From positions 1-64,000 of IMG/VR virus record IMGVR_UViG_3300042922_001182: DNA of 64,000 bases. The stretch is one strand, 5' to 3'. Under the pieces are notes generated by a model. It was not told the origin of the DNA, ran no database searches, and saw only the letters and a list, made by a program, of their open reading frames with translations. The translations under genes were made by a program, and so were the position numbers. The DNA is from a virus. Positions 14,877 to 25,500 of the stretch are shown here, piece by piece. How positions within the stretch are numbered: the stretch's first letter is position 1; the number at the start of each line of letters is the position of its first letter.

Positions 14877-16016
14877 CTACGCCGCCAGCAGGCCGATCAC
14901 CCGGACCTGGACGTTGATCGTCTGGGCGCCCAAGATCACCGGCGTGGTGGTCAGCACCTTCAGGACGTCCCCTGGGCTGAAGCTGACGGTGTTCCCGACC
15001 TGCCCGGTGGTGACGTTGGTCACCGGGAGGCCCCCGGCGACGGACTCAGCGGTGCCCGCAGACGCGGCCACGCCGATGTCGCAGCCGAAGTCCATGGCGT
15101 CCATGCTGGTGGTGCCGGTGCCGAAGGCCAGGTACGCCCTATTACCGACCATCATACCGGCGGCACGGGTCCTGTTCCTGGGCATCGTCAGGTTGTTGGC
15201 CCAGGTGTTGTTCGTCGGGTTGTACGTCAGTATGGCGCTGCTGACGACGTTGCTGTTGTTCATGCCGCCGCAGATGTAAATCAGGCCGTTCCCCGGTACC
15301 AGGGGAATCGCCTCCGATAGGATGAGGGGCTGGTCCGCCAGGGCGACCCAGGTGTTGGTGCCGTCCTCGTAGCGGTAGCACTTCTGGTTGGCCACACCGC
15401 CGGTGTGGCCTCCGAAGACGTGGAACTTGCCGTTGTAGTCGAAGGAGGCGGAGGCCGCCCTGGACGCCGGGAGGTTGGTCAGGCCAGAAGCCCAGAGGCC
15501 AGTGGAGAAGCTGTACTTGTAGAGGGCGCTATTCGCGGACTGGGTGGTGCCGCCAGGCTCGCCTCTTACGAGGTAGAAGTTATCGCCGATGATCACCGCC
15601 TGGTCGTCTGCGACGGTGGCGGGAGTGACGACCGAGGACAGGGACCAGCTGTTGGCGGCGATGTCGTAGGCGTAAACGGTGTTGTAGTAGGTGCTGGTAC
15701 CGGTCTTGCCACCGACCAGGTAGATCACCCCAGCCCGGTGGACGGCGGTGACCGACTCCCGGCCCACCGGGGGCGCGGCCCCGGTGCTCCAGGTGTTGCT
15801 GGCGATGTCGTAGATGTCCATGGACTGCTGGATGACGGACGAGCCGTCCTTGCCGCCGATGAAGTAGAGCTTCGAGCCGACCGCCACGTAGGCGACCTCG
15901 TCCCTGGCCTGGGTGGGCTGGGCGAGGTTGTTGACGGCCCCGCCCAGCGTCCTGGATACGATGACTTCACTTGCGTTCATCCTCCCTTGGAAGAAGGATA
16001 TCAGAGGTGGTGCCAT
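14877..16016 (-). CDS. Kelch-repeat beta-propeller tail protein
   Basis: A 379-residue protein with about six Kelch blades. Typical blade pieces are KLYFIGGKDG followed by YDIASNTWS, VIYLVGGKTG with YDIAANSW, KFHVFGGHTG with YEDGTNTW, and LIYICGGMNN with YNPTNNTW. A C-terminal beta domain of about 70 residues follows. Kelch propellers bind proteins or sugars. Its ATG overlaps the stop of the upstream fibre gene (TAATG), so it is translationally coupled to it and is likely part of, or bound to, that fibre. Kelch proteins are uncommon in phage tails. Confidence 0.85.
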   Translation of the reverse strand: MAPPLISFFQGRMNASEVIVSRTLGGAVNNLAQPTQARDEVAYVAVGSKLYFIGGKDGSSVIQQSMDIYDIASNTWSTGAAPPVGRESVTAVHRAGVIYLVGGKTGTSTYYNTVYAYDIAANSWSLSSVVTPATVADDQAVIIGDNFYLVRGEPGGTTQSANSALYKYSFSTGLWASGLTNLPASRAASASFDYNGKFHVFGGHTGGVANQKCYRYEDGTNTWVALADQPLILSEAIPLVPGNGLIYICGGMNNSNVVSSAILTYNPTNNTWANNLTMPRNRTRAAGMMVGNRAYLAFGTGTTSMDAMDFGCDIGVAASAGTAESVAGGLPVTNVTTGQVGNTVSFSPGDVLKVLTTTPVILGAQTINVQVRVIGLLAA

Positions 16017-18778
16017 TACACGAGTACTCCTTCCAGTAGGATGCCGAAGTTGGCGAGGGTGGCGTCCTGCGTGGCAGGAGGGGTGACCAGGATGAGGTCA
16101 TCCACGTTGAAGGTCACCTCGCTGGCGAACGTGAAGGTACCGTCGTTGGCGCCAAGCCCGAAGTTTACGGAGCCTACGGCGGTACCGTTCTTCAGGATAG
16201 CGCAGGTCTTGGCTGCGGTCGAGGCGGCGTCGACGGCGTAGGCCGACGAGCCGGGTAGACCGGCCGGAAGCTTGAACGCCCGTTTGACTTTGTGGATGTA
16301 GATGTAGTCCGTGGTGAGCGGCTTGCCCATGACCCCGAAGTGGACGGGCCAGAGGGACACGGGGGCGACCGCCTCCAGATCGGCCCTGGAGAGCTCGATG
16401 CCGCCGTCGAGCTTGCGCTGGACGATGGCGTTCGGGACCACCAGGGTGGAAGGCGCGTTCCCACCGAGGGTAGCCGCGTTGCTGCCGCTGATCGCCGCCG
16501 TGCTGGCCGACATGGCGATCCGGACGTTCTTCGCGGGGATCTTACCGGGTAGGTACTTGATCTTCCTCGGGGTGGTCTCCAGGATCTGGAAGTCGACATC
16601 GACGTAGGCGTGCTGGCCGTCGCCGTGGATGACCCAAGGGTTCTGACCCTCGCCGGGGATGACGTACTCGTCGGTGACGCCGTCGCTGACCGCCACGATC
16701 TGCGGGCTGAGCATGGCACCGGCCCCGCCGCTGCCGACCTGCTTGGCCTCCCCCTCGATGAACATCATCAGGCTCGTGCCGTCGTTCCAGATGTCGCCCT
16801 CCACCGGAACGGTGGGCGTGATACCGGCGGCGATGTTGATGCTGCTGGCACCGGCGGTGGAGGCGGCAAAGCCGACCCTGCTACCGAAGCTGAGGGAGCT
16901 GCCCCCGGAGGTCATCACCTGCTGCGTGGTGCCGTTGACCCTGACGAAGACCCCGCCCGTGGTGGTCCACACGTCGCCGTTGACCGGGGCGGAGGGCGCA
17001 GCGCCGTGCGGCAGGTTGACGCTCGCAGCGCCGGTGGCCGATGCGACGAACGTCTGCTTGACGTTGAAGGAGTTGTCCAGGCTGGTGACGCACAGCGTCC
17101 TCGTCGCGCCGTTGATGCGGACGAAGGTGCCACCCGTCGTGGTCCACAGGTCGCCGTTAACCGGGGCCGTGGGGGCCGCGCCGTGTGGGAGGTTAAGACC
17201 GGCCGCCGAAGTCGTCGAAGCCGCTAACGTCGTCTTGCCGGAGACCGTCAGGGCGCTTCCGACGCTGAGGTTAGCGCTGACGCCGAGGGTCGATGCGGCG
17301 GACCTCTCCAGCCAGACATCAGAGGCATCCGCACCGGAGCTCCACTCCAACCTGCCGTAGGTCATGAAGCTGAACCGGCTGTAGGGCTCCCCTGTTACCG
17401 ATGCCGTAAAGGCAGAGGTAACAGCATTGTCGTTGCGAATGCTGAGGATGCTGTTGACGATGTACTGGGAACCGGTGAAGAGGTTGCTGCCCAGCTGTGC
17501 CAGCTGCTGCGTGGCACCGCCAATGCGAACAAACGCCCCTGTCGAGGTGGTCCACACGTCGCCGTTGACCGGGGCCGTGGGGGTCGCACCGTGGGGCACG
17601 TTGAAGCTGGCCTCGGAGGTCGTCGAGGCAACGAAGCTAACCTTACCGCTGAAGGACATCGCCCCGCTGCTAGAGGTCATCAGCTGCTGGGTGACGCCGT
17701 TGACGCGAACGAAAGCTCCACCGGTGGTGGTCCACACGTCGCCGTTGACCGGTGCCGTGGGGGCCGCACCGTGGGGGACGTTGAGACCCGCCGCACCGGC
17801 CGCCGAAGCCGCCGTGGCGAGCTTCCCGGTGAACGCGCCGCCCACCGCCGTGAGGTTCCGGACGAGGGTCAGGTCCCCGAGGCCGTTCAGCGTGGCCGCC
17901 AGGGTCGTGCCGCCGTACCACTTGAAGCCGTAGGCGCCGGTCGCCTGGGGGGCGGTGAACCAGGTGTGCCCCGATTCGACGCCGATGGCGTGGTCGACGG
18001 TAGCCGCCGCCATCAGGGAGTACAGGACGACCTTCGTGCCGTTGGAACGGGTCGTGAAGGTGGGTGCCGCCGAGCCGACGGTCCCCCAGTCCACCGTGTT
18101 GCTGGTCGCACCGGAGAGCGAGATGCCGCCTGCGGTCTTGATCTGGCCCTTGGAGTAGACGCCGTTGGTGGGCAGCAGGCTCGCGTCCGAGTAGACGTCA
18201 GATGCCAGGAGCTGCCTGGCGTACGCCGCCTGCGCACCGCTGCCATTGGTGTAGAAGGCGATGGCATTGTTGGAGTGCACTTTGCCAGGCGTTAGGAAGA
18301 GGTCGCCTCCGAGCGTGAGATCGGCGGTGGTGTTGAAGGTCGGCATCGCGTACGCCGTCAGAGCGGTCCCGACGTCGTCGTAGCTAGCGCCCTTGATCCC
18401 GCTCGCCACCAGGGCGGTCGGCGTCCCCGTGGGGGCCGACGCCGTGGTGGTCCGCAGCAGGTCGTAGGAGTAGGCGTTGGGGACCGCCGTCCATGAGACC
18501 CGGTTGTAGTTGATGGCCGAGAGGACGGCGTTACCCGTGGTGGTGGAACCGGCCGGACCCACCAGGGTCTTACCGCCCCCTCGGTCGGTCGCGACCAACC
18601 AGTAGTAGTACGTGGTGGCCCCGGCGGTGCCGGTGGGAGTGACAGTGGGCGCCCCCGGCGTGGCCACCGGAACGGTGCTCACACGGCCGTTGACGACGAC
18701 CATGCTGGCCGTTACAGGACCGCCTTGGTAGACAGCCGTTGCGCCACCCACCGTGGTGCCTTTGCGAAGGATGCCCAT
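16016..18778 (-). CDS. Tail fibre protein with PVNGDVWTT repeats
   Basis: A 920-residue protein. The start chosen is the ATG at 18778 (MGILRKGTTVGG), with RBS GAGGAG eight bases upstream; the open frame extends 37 codons further but that part overlaps the previous gene's end. Five copies of a 50-60 residue unit containing PHGAAPTAPVNGDVWTTTGG and FVRVNG occupy the middle (the last copy is degenerate, PTVPVEGDIWND). Such repeats are typical of trimeric beta-structured fibres. The N-terminal part contains a fibronectin-like segment (TPGAPTVTPTGTAGATTYYY). Very likely a long tail fibre subunit. Confidence 0.8.
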   Translation of the reverse strand: MGILRKGTTVGGATAVYQGGPVTASMVVVNGRVSTVPVATPGAPTVTPTGTAGATTYYYWLVATDRGGGKTLVGPAGSTTTGNAVLSAINYNRVSWTAVPNAYSYDLLRTTTASAPTGTPTALVASGIKGASYDDVGTALTAYAMPTFNTTADLTLGGDLFLTPGKVHSNNAIAFYTNGSGAQAAYARQLLASDVYSDASLLPTNGVYSKGQIKTAGGISLSGATSNTVDWGTVGSAAPTFTTRSNGTKVVLYSLMAAATVDHAIGVESGHTWFTAPQATGAYGFKWYGGTTLAATLNGLGDLTLVRNLTAVGGAFTGKLATAASAAGAAGLNVPHGAAPTAPVNGDVWTTTGGAFVRVNGVTQQLMTSSSGAMSFSGKVSFVASTTSEASFNVPHGATPTAPVNGDVWTTSTGAFVRIGGATQQLAQLGSNLFTGSQYIVNSILSIRNDNAVTSAFTASVTGEPYSRFSFMTYGRLEWSSGADASDVWLERSAASTLGVSANLSVGSALTVSGKTTLAASTTSAAGLNLPHGAAPTAPVNGDLWTTTGGTFVRINGATRTLCVTSLDNSFNVKQTFVASATGAASVNLPHGAAPSAPVNGDVWTTTGGVFVRVNGTTQQVMTSGGSSLSFGSRVGFAASTAGASSINIAAGITPTVPVEGDIWNDGTSLMMFIEGEAKQVGSGGAGAMLSPQIVAVSDGVTDEYVIPGEGQNPWVIHGDGQHAYVDVDFQILETTPRKIKYLPGKIPAKNVRIAMSASTAAISGSNAATLGGNAPSTLVVPNAIVQRKLDGGIELSRADLEAVAPVSLWPVHFGVMGKPLTTDYIYIHKVKRAFKLPAGLPGSSAYAVDAASTAAKTCAILKNGTAVGSVNFGLGANDGTFTFASEVTFNVDDLILVTPPATQDATLANFGILLEGVLV

Positions 18779-18798
18779 ATCTATTATCTCCTCTACAG

Positions 18799-21700
18799 TT
18801 ATGCTTCGATTATCTCGTTGACCGTGAGAGCGTGGTGGGACACGCTCATGGGTACCGGCGATACCTTGCGAATGACCATGTTGCGCCAACGGAACGTTCC
18901 GTTCGACGCTCCGTTAGAGGCCGCTGGGTACACATGGCAAAGCTGGGAATCGTCGGCCACGAAGGTGATCTCCTTTGTCACCCAGGTCTCTTCAGGGAGG
19001 TCTCTCCAGTAGGGACCGTCGACGTTTCCACCCCCCTGCACTCCCTCCGCCCTCAGCACCCTTGACCAACTACCTGTCGCCGTAGAACCGGAAGACCTCC
19101 AGAACTCTCCAGAGAAGACGTAGGTAGCGCCCACCTCTAGATTGGTCATGGCGTATCCGCTAAAGGAGTTGGTTGCCGCTACGTCGATAGCTAGCTCGTA
19201 GTACCGGCCGTCGTCATTCTTGACAACAACGGATCCGGTTCCGCTGTATGGCGTCACCCTCATGAGATCGGGATCCGGCCACAGGTTCTCACCATTCTCG
19301 ACGATACATGGGGTTGTTACGCGACCGTCCTTGCTAAGGACCAGGTCCGATTTGAACAGCTTCTTGGCCTCCTTGGCCTCCAGCGCCCTGTCGTAGACCG
19401 ATAGGGACTCGGTCCAGGAGTTGAAGCCGTTGTTGTAGCCGCAACCGTCTGCCGCCGCCAACGAGCCGTCGCCGTTGAGGACCTTGTTGAGGGTGAAGCC
19501 CGAAGGGATCCCCCCGGCGTTGACCTCCTCCAGCTCGGCGTCGGTCAACATCCGGTCGTACGCGGTGATCCCGTGGTAGACGTTACCGCTGGAATCACGG
19601 ATGTGGAGGACGCTGCCGTTCCAGGTGGAGATCGGGTCGGCGATCGTCCACGGGCCGTACTTGACGCCGTCCGTATAGACGTAGAACGTATCCCTGTTGG
19701 TCCACATGACGACGGATCGACGCCGCTCGTTCTGCTTGTACCAGCCGGAGTTGTACGGCCGAACCGTCGGTGTAGCAGACCATCCGGAGTTCGATCCTCC
19801 CTTGATGTAGAGCCGTAGGTTGGGATCCGTTATGGCGGTGGAGGACTGGTAGAACGCCCATAGCACCAGGGAGCTGTTGCTGTGGTAGTTGCCGAGCTCG
19901 AATACCCTGGCGCTCACCGCCTGGTCCCAGAAGGAGGACTCTTCCCTAGTCGGGGTCCAGTCCACTACGATCGAGCCCTCTACCGGAGAGGGCGGTGCCT
20001 CGAAGGTCAGCGAGAACTGCTCGGTGCTCCTCGACCCGATCGCGCCGTTGGTCGGGATGAGGGATGTAACGAGGCCGAACTCCAATTGGAACCCTGCGGT
20101 ATCCGCCGTGAAGTCAGCCCTACAACGGTAGACCGCTCCTATCGTCATGGCATCGAGGGCACCAGCCGGGAGGGTGGGAAGCCGTAAGACCACGCGGACC
20201 CAATCGCCCACGACGGTGTTGTTAGCCCCGAACCAATTTGGCTCTGCGGTAACCTGGTCTGCGGTCAGCCACGACGCTAAATCAGACGACAGGTAGTATT
20301 CCGCACCACCAACGGTGGCGCGAATATGACTCTTCCCGACGGCCCCCGCTACGCTGGACCTCAGCCAGTACGAGATGAAGGGCTTGAGACTGCTGTTGCT
20401 GGGCATGGCGCCTACGGTGGGGACCACTCCGAAGGCGATATCGGCCGTCGCCCCCTGCACCCATGCGGTCCCGGGCTGGGAGGCTCCGTCGATGACGAAC
20501 GTCGTCTTCGTCACGGAGGCAGCACCGACCACGCTGTCGGACATGTTCTGGAACCCCGAGTACAGGACGTAGTTGGCGCTGGTGATGTCGGTCAGCATCC
20601 CGACCGAACCGGCCACCCTGACGAAGCGCGGTTTGTTGGCCGCGTAGGAGGTGACACCCCAGTGCGCCAGGCTCGCCCGGGTGAAGTTGACCTGGGCGGC
20701 CGTGGTCGTGAAGAAGTCCACCGGCAGCTTCGCGGTCTGGTACCGGACGTTCGGGTGGACGCTCAGGCGGGCGGAGGCGACCCTGTTGGGAGAGGTCGAC
20801 AGCAGCTCGTTGTAGCCCTGCGTGTTGTCGGTGAGATAGAAGATCGCTCCTCCGTTGTCACCATCCATGCCCCACAGCTCGACGCAGTTCCAGCCGACCT
20901 TGAGGTCGATGTAGTTGTCAGGCGCGTTCTCACCGGTCGGGGCCGTGTAGCCCCCCATGGCCTGCGCGTCCCGGCCGTTGACCCGGATGCTGCCGCCGTT
21001 GTCGTTGTGGTAGCGGTGCCAGATCCGGACGTCCGCGTCCGAGTACACGAAGGTGCGGATCAGGTAACCCGCCTTGTCGGTGCTCTGGTTCAGGGCGACC
21101 TGGTAGGCCGAGTCCGAGACGGTTCCGTCCGTCGCCTTGAGGTTGTCGAGAGCCGCGAAGTTGTAGCTGACCGTGGGTCGGTGGTACCTGAAGCGGGCCC
21201 ACCTGTCCTCGTAGGCGGTGGTGGCCACGCCGTTCTCGTAGAGGACGAACGTGTCGCCGGACTTGGTGAGCACGAGGTGCTCGGAATCCGCCGTGGCGAT
21301 GCTCCGACGCCTTCCGGCAAGCGTGTGGTCCCCCGGGAGCGGGTGCTGTCCCAGGTTCAGCCTAGAGTACGGGCTGGTGCGAGGGGCCGACTCCGTGGCC
21401 GGGGAGTGATAGGACTTCGTCAGCTGGATGTCCCACACCTCCAGCACCATGCCCGCGAGAACCAGGATGTCGGTGAAGCGGTAAACGACGTCGTATGTGG
21501 CCCTTGCCTTGGTGAGGGACTCAAAGATGAAGTCGGAGTAGGCGATCTTCTTGAAGTCCGCCGCCACGGGGACGATGTCGCAGAAGTCGCTCATCAGGTA
21601 GGACTTGGTCGGACCCGCCTCCTGCCTGTACCGCAGGGAGGTGGTGTACGTCTCGCCGTTCGTGAAGACGGACTGGTTCCAGAGGAGGCGAATAGTGGTC

Positions 21701-22542
21701 TGACCCGAGCCGAAGGAGGAGGCGTCGATCCTCCAACGACCGTCGCCCATGTCTGTGATGGGGATGACGTTGCCGTCCACCCTGCTGAGGGTGAAGTTGG
21801 TGGCCCCCGCGCTCGTGAGCGCAAGGTTCTGGGAAGGTTGGCCGATGAAGACCCCCTTCTCGTCGTCCAGGGCGGCGTCGGTCGCGGTGATCAGCTCGAC
21901 GTCGATCCTGTGGAAGGCGATGTTGCCGATGTAGCCGGTGAACGGGTAGTGGCTGCCGCTGACGATGGTGCGGCCGTCCCCAACGATGATCGTGTCCGTC
22001 TTGATCTCCCGGGCGCCGGTCATCGGGTTACCGCTCATCGCCTGTAGGACACCGTCGTAGTAGATCTTGCTCTTGTTGGTGTCGGCCGTGTCGATCAGGT
22101 AGGCGACGTGCACCCGCTTGGAGGCCGGGTACAGCGCCCCCCAGGTCTGGGACGCCCAGGCGTTGAGGCCCAGGCGCCCCCCGGTGACGAAGAGATCCAT
22201 GTTGCTGTCGCCACCTGGGGTGGGAAAACCGATCGGCATCCCCCCGGTCCCGTCCATGAGCATGTCGAACTCGACCATGACGTACCTGGACCCGGTGATG
22301 CCGGGGGCCGTGAACGTCTTGAACTTGCTGAGCTTGATCAGGTCAGGGTGGTCGGGGTGCGTCACGCCTTCGAGCTGTTCCGCGACGACCTCCAGGAGGG
22401 GGGTCGGCTCCGGCGTCCCGTCGAACGGGAAGTGGGCCAGGAGGCCCTTGGTGACGTTGGGGAGCCTCTCGTGGAGGCCATCGGTCGGGTGACCGATGGC
22501 CTTGAACTGCCCGTGACGGGAGAGGGATGCGATCTTAGGCAT
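18799..22542 (-). CDS. Very large tail protein with LamG/lectin-like domains
   Basis: A 1247-residue protein, the longest in the window. It holds several concanavalin/LamG-like beta-sandwich segments: an N-terminal one (about residues 30-230: GLLAHFPFDGTPEPTP, HVAYLIDTAD, KIYYDGVLQAM, GYIGNIAFHRI), a central one and a C-terminal one (AYDRMLTDAELEEVN and YDRALEAKEAKKLFKS are typical last-strand signatures). Between them lie CBM-like segments. It probably forms a receptor-binding or tail-tip protein with multiple sugar-binding modules. RBS ATAGGAGAC. Exact number of domains cannot be set by eye. Confidence 0.75.
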   Translation of the reverse strand: MPKIASLSRHGQFKAIGHPTDGLHERLPNVTKGLLAHFPFDGTPEPTPLLEVVAEQLEGVTHPDHPDLIKLSKFKTFTAPGITGSRYVMVEFDMLMDGTGGMPIGFPTPGGDSNMDLFVTGGRLGLNAWASQTWGALYPASKRVHVAYLIDTADTNKSKIYYDGVLQAMSGNPMTGAREIKTDTIIVGDGRTIVSGSHYPFTGYIGNIAFHRIDVELITATDAALDDEKGVFIGQPSQNLALTSAGATNFTLSRVDGNVIPITDMGDGRWRIDASSFGSGQTTIRLLWNQSVFTNGETYTTSLRYRQEAGPTKSYLMSDFCDIVPVAADFKKIAYSDFIFESLTKARATYDVVYRFTDILVLAGMVLEVWDIQLTKSYHSPATESAPRTSPYSRLNLGQHPLPGDHTLAGRRRSIATADSEHLVLTKSGDTFVLYENGVATTAYEDRWARFRYHRPTVSYNFAALDNLKATDGTVSDSAYQVALNQSTDKAGYLIRTFVYSDADVRIWHRYHNDNGGSIRVNGRDAQAMGGYTAPTGENAPDNYIDLKVGWNCVELWGMDGDNGGAIFYLTDNTQGYNELLSTSPNRVASARLSVHPNVRYQTAKLPVDFFTTTAAQVNFTRASLAHWGVTSYAANKPRFVRVAGSVGMLTDITSANYVLYSGFQNMSDSVVGAASVTKTTFVIDGASQPGTAWVQGATADIAFGVVPTVGAMPSNSSLKPFISYWLRSSVAGAVGKSHIRATVGGAEYYLSSDLASWLTADQVTAEPNWFGANNTVVGDWVRVVLRLPTLPAGALDAMTIGAVYRCRADFTADTAGFQLEFGLVTSLIPTNGAIGSRSTEQFSLTFEAPPSPVEGSIVVDWTPTREESSFWDQAVSARVFELGNYHSNSSLVLWAFYQSSTAITDPNLRLYIKGGSNSGWSATPTVRPYNSGWYKQNERRRSVVMWTNRDTFYVYTDGVKYGPWTIADPISTWNGSVLHIRDSSGNVYHGITAYDRMLTDAELEEVNAGGIPSGFTLNKVLNGDGSLAAADGCGYNNGFNSWTESLSVYDRALEAKEAKKLFKSDLVLSKDGRVTTPCIVENGENLWPDPDLMRVTPYSGTGSVVVKNDDGRYYELAIDVAATNSFSGYAMTNLEVGATYVFSGEFWRSSGSTATGSWSRVLRAEGVQGGGNVDGPYWRDLPEETWVTKEITFVADDSQLCHVYPAASNGASNGTFRWRNMVIRKVSPVPMSVSHHALTVNEIIEA

Positions 22543-22552
22543 TGGTTGTCTC

Positions 22553-25500
22553 CTATGAGAAGATGAAGTCCAGTGTGTCGTCGGTCTCGTTGTACTCGAT
22601 GGAGAACTTGTTAGCGGTGGTGGTGGACTTGATCTCCACCGACGGGGCCGTGACGGGCACCGTGGAGTCGATCGAGGTCGCGCCCACCGTCATCCGGGTT
22701 GTCCCGGCTGCGGCGAGGTTGACCACCAGGCCCTTGACGTCCAGGTTCCTCCAGGCGGCCCCCGTGCGGTCGTAGGCCTGCAGGACGCCGACCCCACCGG
22801 TGTACATCAGCTCAGCGCCCGCCCCGGCCCCGGGGGTGCCGGTGCCGGTCACTCGGAAGCCGTGGCTGACGTCGGTCAGGGACGAGTTGATGACCACCCG
22901 GTCGACCCCGGAGGTCCGGAGGGATACGAACGAACCGTCGACGTAGATGCCCTTGTAGGCGCTGGCGGTACGGTCGTACGACCTGATGAAACCGGCTGCA
23001 GAGCCGTCGTGAGAGAGCTCTAGACCGGTACCGGAGGTCGGGGTGCTGGTCCCGGAGACCCTGAACGCCTGGGCGTTATCGGTCCAGACCGAGCCGACCG
23101 CGAGCTTGGTAGAGCCATCCGGCCGTAGGTTGATGGTAGACGCTTCGACGTTCAGCGCCTTGTAGACGGAGCCAGTTCTGTCGTAGGCTCGAATGTAACC
23201 GGTGTTGGAACCCAGCGCGTACTCCATCTCGACACCGGCACCAGAAGCAGGGACGGTCTGGGCGGTGGCGCGGACCATGCCGGTGACGTCCAGCTTGGCC
23301 TTAGGGTCGCTGTTGCCGATGCCCAGACCTGCCGCATTGAGCCATGCGACGGCGGTGGGGGTGAAGGTGGCCTCTGCGGTGAGACCGGTGTTGACGTACC
23401 AGGCGTGGTAGCTACCGGCCCCGGAGTAGATGCTGGCGGCGGTCTGCTTGGCCACGTAGGCGTTGCCGTTGAAGGTCGCGCCCCAGTAGAGGTGGGTCGC
23501 GCTGTTCGACCCCCTGAGGAAGCCCTGCCCCGCAGTGGCGCCGAAGGCGATCTGGGAGTTGTTGGTGGAGTCCTGGACCTCAAGCTTGGCCGCCGCGTTG
23601 GCCGCCGCGCCGATCATCAGGCCAGAGCCCGTTCCGGTGTGGTAACGCATCAGCTCGGTGGCGCCGTTGTACCACTTGAAGTTGTTGTTGGACGCGCCGG
23701 GAAGGCCGAACCAGATCGACTGGGACTCGACGCCGATGGCGTAGTCCGCGTTGCCCGCGCTCAGGGAGTTGTGGAGGATGATCTTCACGCCGAGGGAGCG
23801 GGTGGTGACCGTGGGGGCCGCCACGCCGACGGTGCCGAAGTTGATTCGGTTGCTGGCGGCGTGGGCCAGCGTGAGGTCGCCGCCCGCGAGCGTGAAGTTG
23901 TGGTCCGTCCGGAGGTTACCGGCCGAGGGGCGGTACAGGTTGGTGTCGCGGGCGTTGGTGCCGTCGCCCCACGTCTGGGCGCCGCTGACCTGCAGCGCCC
24001 ACCGGGCCTGCGCGTCGCCGGGGACGCTCGTGTAGAGGGCGATCGCCCCGGCCGACGCGTTGCTGATGCTCTGGCCAGCGGCGAACGAGTTGACCGCGCT
24101 CTTGAGCGCGACGTTGTTGGAGAGGGCGGTATCGGCCACGCTGCCGTTGGGCAGGGTCACCGTTCCGGTGACGGTGAGCCCGGACGAGGCGGTGACGAGG
24201 CCCGAGAAGGTGGCGCTGTTGTTGGCTCCGAGGGTGAACGCCGCCGCGTTGGGCGCTGCCCCCTGGGTGGAACCGTAGTGGAACCCCAGGGAGTTGGTGG
24301 TGCCGTCCAGGAAGACCCTCCACCTTTCGGCGAACGTGTCGCCATAGTTGTTGCCGAAGGTGAGGGCGGCGGCCGAGTTTGGACCGGAACCCTCGATTGT
24401 CAGGCCGCCATAGCCGCCGCCGTGTCGGATGCGCGTTTGGCCGTGGTTACCGGTCGTCAGGACGGCACCGGCTGCGGTCAGGGCTCCCGCGATGGCGGCG
24501 TTGCCAGTCGTGCTGCTCACCGTCAGCTTGGCACCGGCCGCGCTGAAGTCCCCGGTCGTGGTAACGGCGCCAGCGTTGACGGTCGCCAGGCTCGACGTCC
24601 CGGTCACCGCCAGGGTACCCGCCACGGCGGTGTTGCCGGTGGCGGCGGCGACCGTGAACTTGTTGGTCGCGATGGAGAAGTCGCCGGTAACACCGAGGGT
24701 GGACGAAAGGGTCGTAGCTCCCGTCACCGCCAGGGTACCCGCCACGGCGGTGTTGCCGGTGGCCGCCGTTACCGTGAACTTGCTGGTGTTGACAGAGAAG
24801 TCGCTCGTTACGCCAAGGGTCGAGGAGAGCGTAACAGCACCGGTCACCGCGAGGGTACCAGCGATGCCAGTGTTACCTGTCGCCGCTGCCACTGTGAACT
24901 TGTTGGTGTTGATGGCGAAGTTACCGGTCACCACGAGAGTAGAGGACAGAGTCGCAGCGCCCGTCACTGCCAAGGTGCCAGCCATGGCGGTGTTGCCAGT
25001 CGCAGCCGCGACCGTGAACTTGTTGGTGGCAACGGAGAAGTCGCCGGTCACGCCGAGGGTGGACGAAAGCGTTACAGCGCCCGTCACCGAAAGGGTGGAG
25101 GACAGCGTCGTAGCGCCCGTAACCGCGAGGGTGCCAGCCACGACGGTGTTGCCGGTGGCGGCGGCCACGGTGAACTTGTTGGTGGCAACGGAGAGGTCTC
25201 CGGTCACGCCTAGGGTGGAGGACAGTGTCGTAGCGCCCGTAACCGCGAGGGTGCCAGCCACGACGGTGTTGCCGGTGGCGGCGGCCACGGTGAACTTGTT
25301 GGTGTTGACCGCAAAGTTACCGGTGACGCCTAAGGTGGACGACAGGGTAGCCGCGCCCGTCACCGTCAGGGCCCCACCGACCGCCAGGGCGTCGTCGGTC
25401 TTCAGCTGGTTGGCGGCCCCCCAGTAGAGGTTGACGTCCGCCCCGAAGAGGAGCTTCTTCGCCTGGGCGATCGTCTGGTCCTCGGTGAACGTCTGCGGTG

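Noticed and set aside
16779-17780. CRISPR-like repeats
   Set aside because: Regular repeats here are in-frame coding repeats (PVNGDVWTT units) of a fibre gene, too long and diverged for CRISPR. No other array-like pattern was found in the window.
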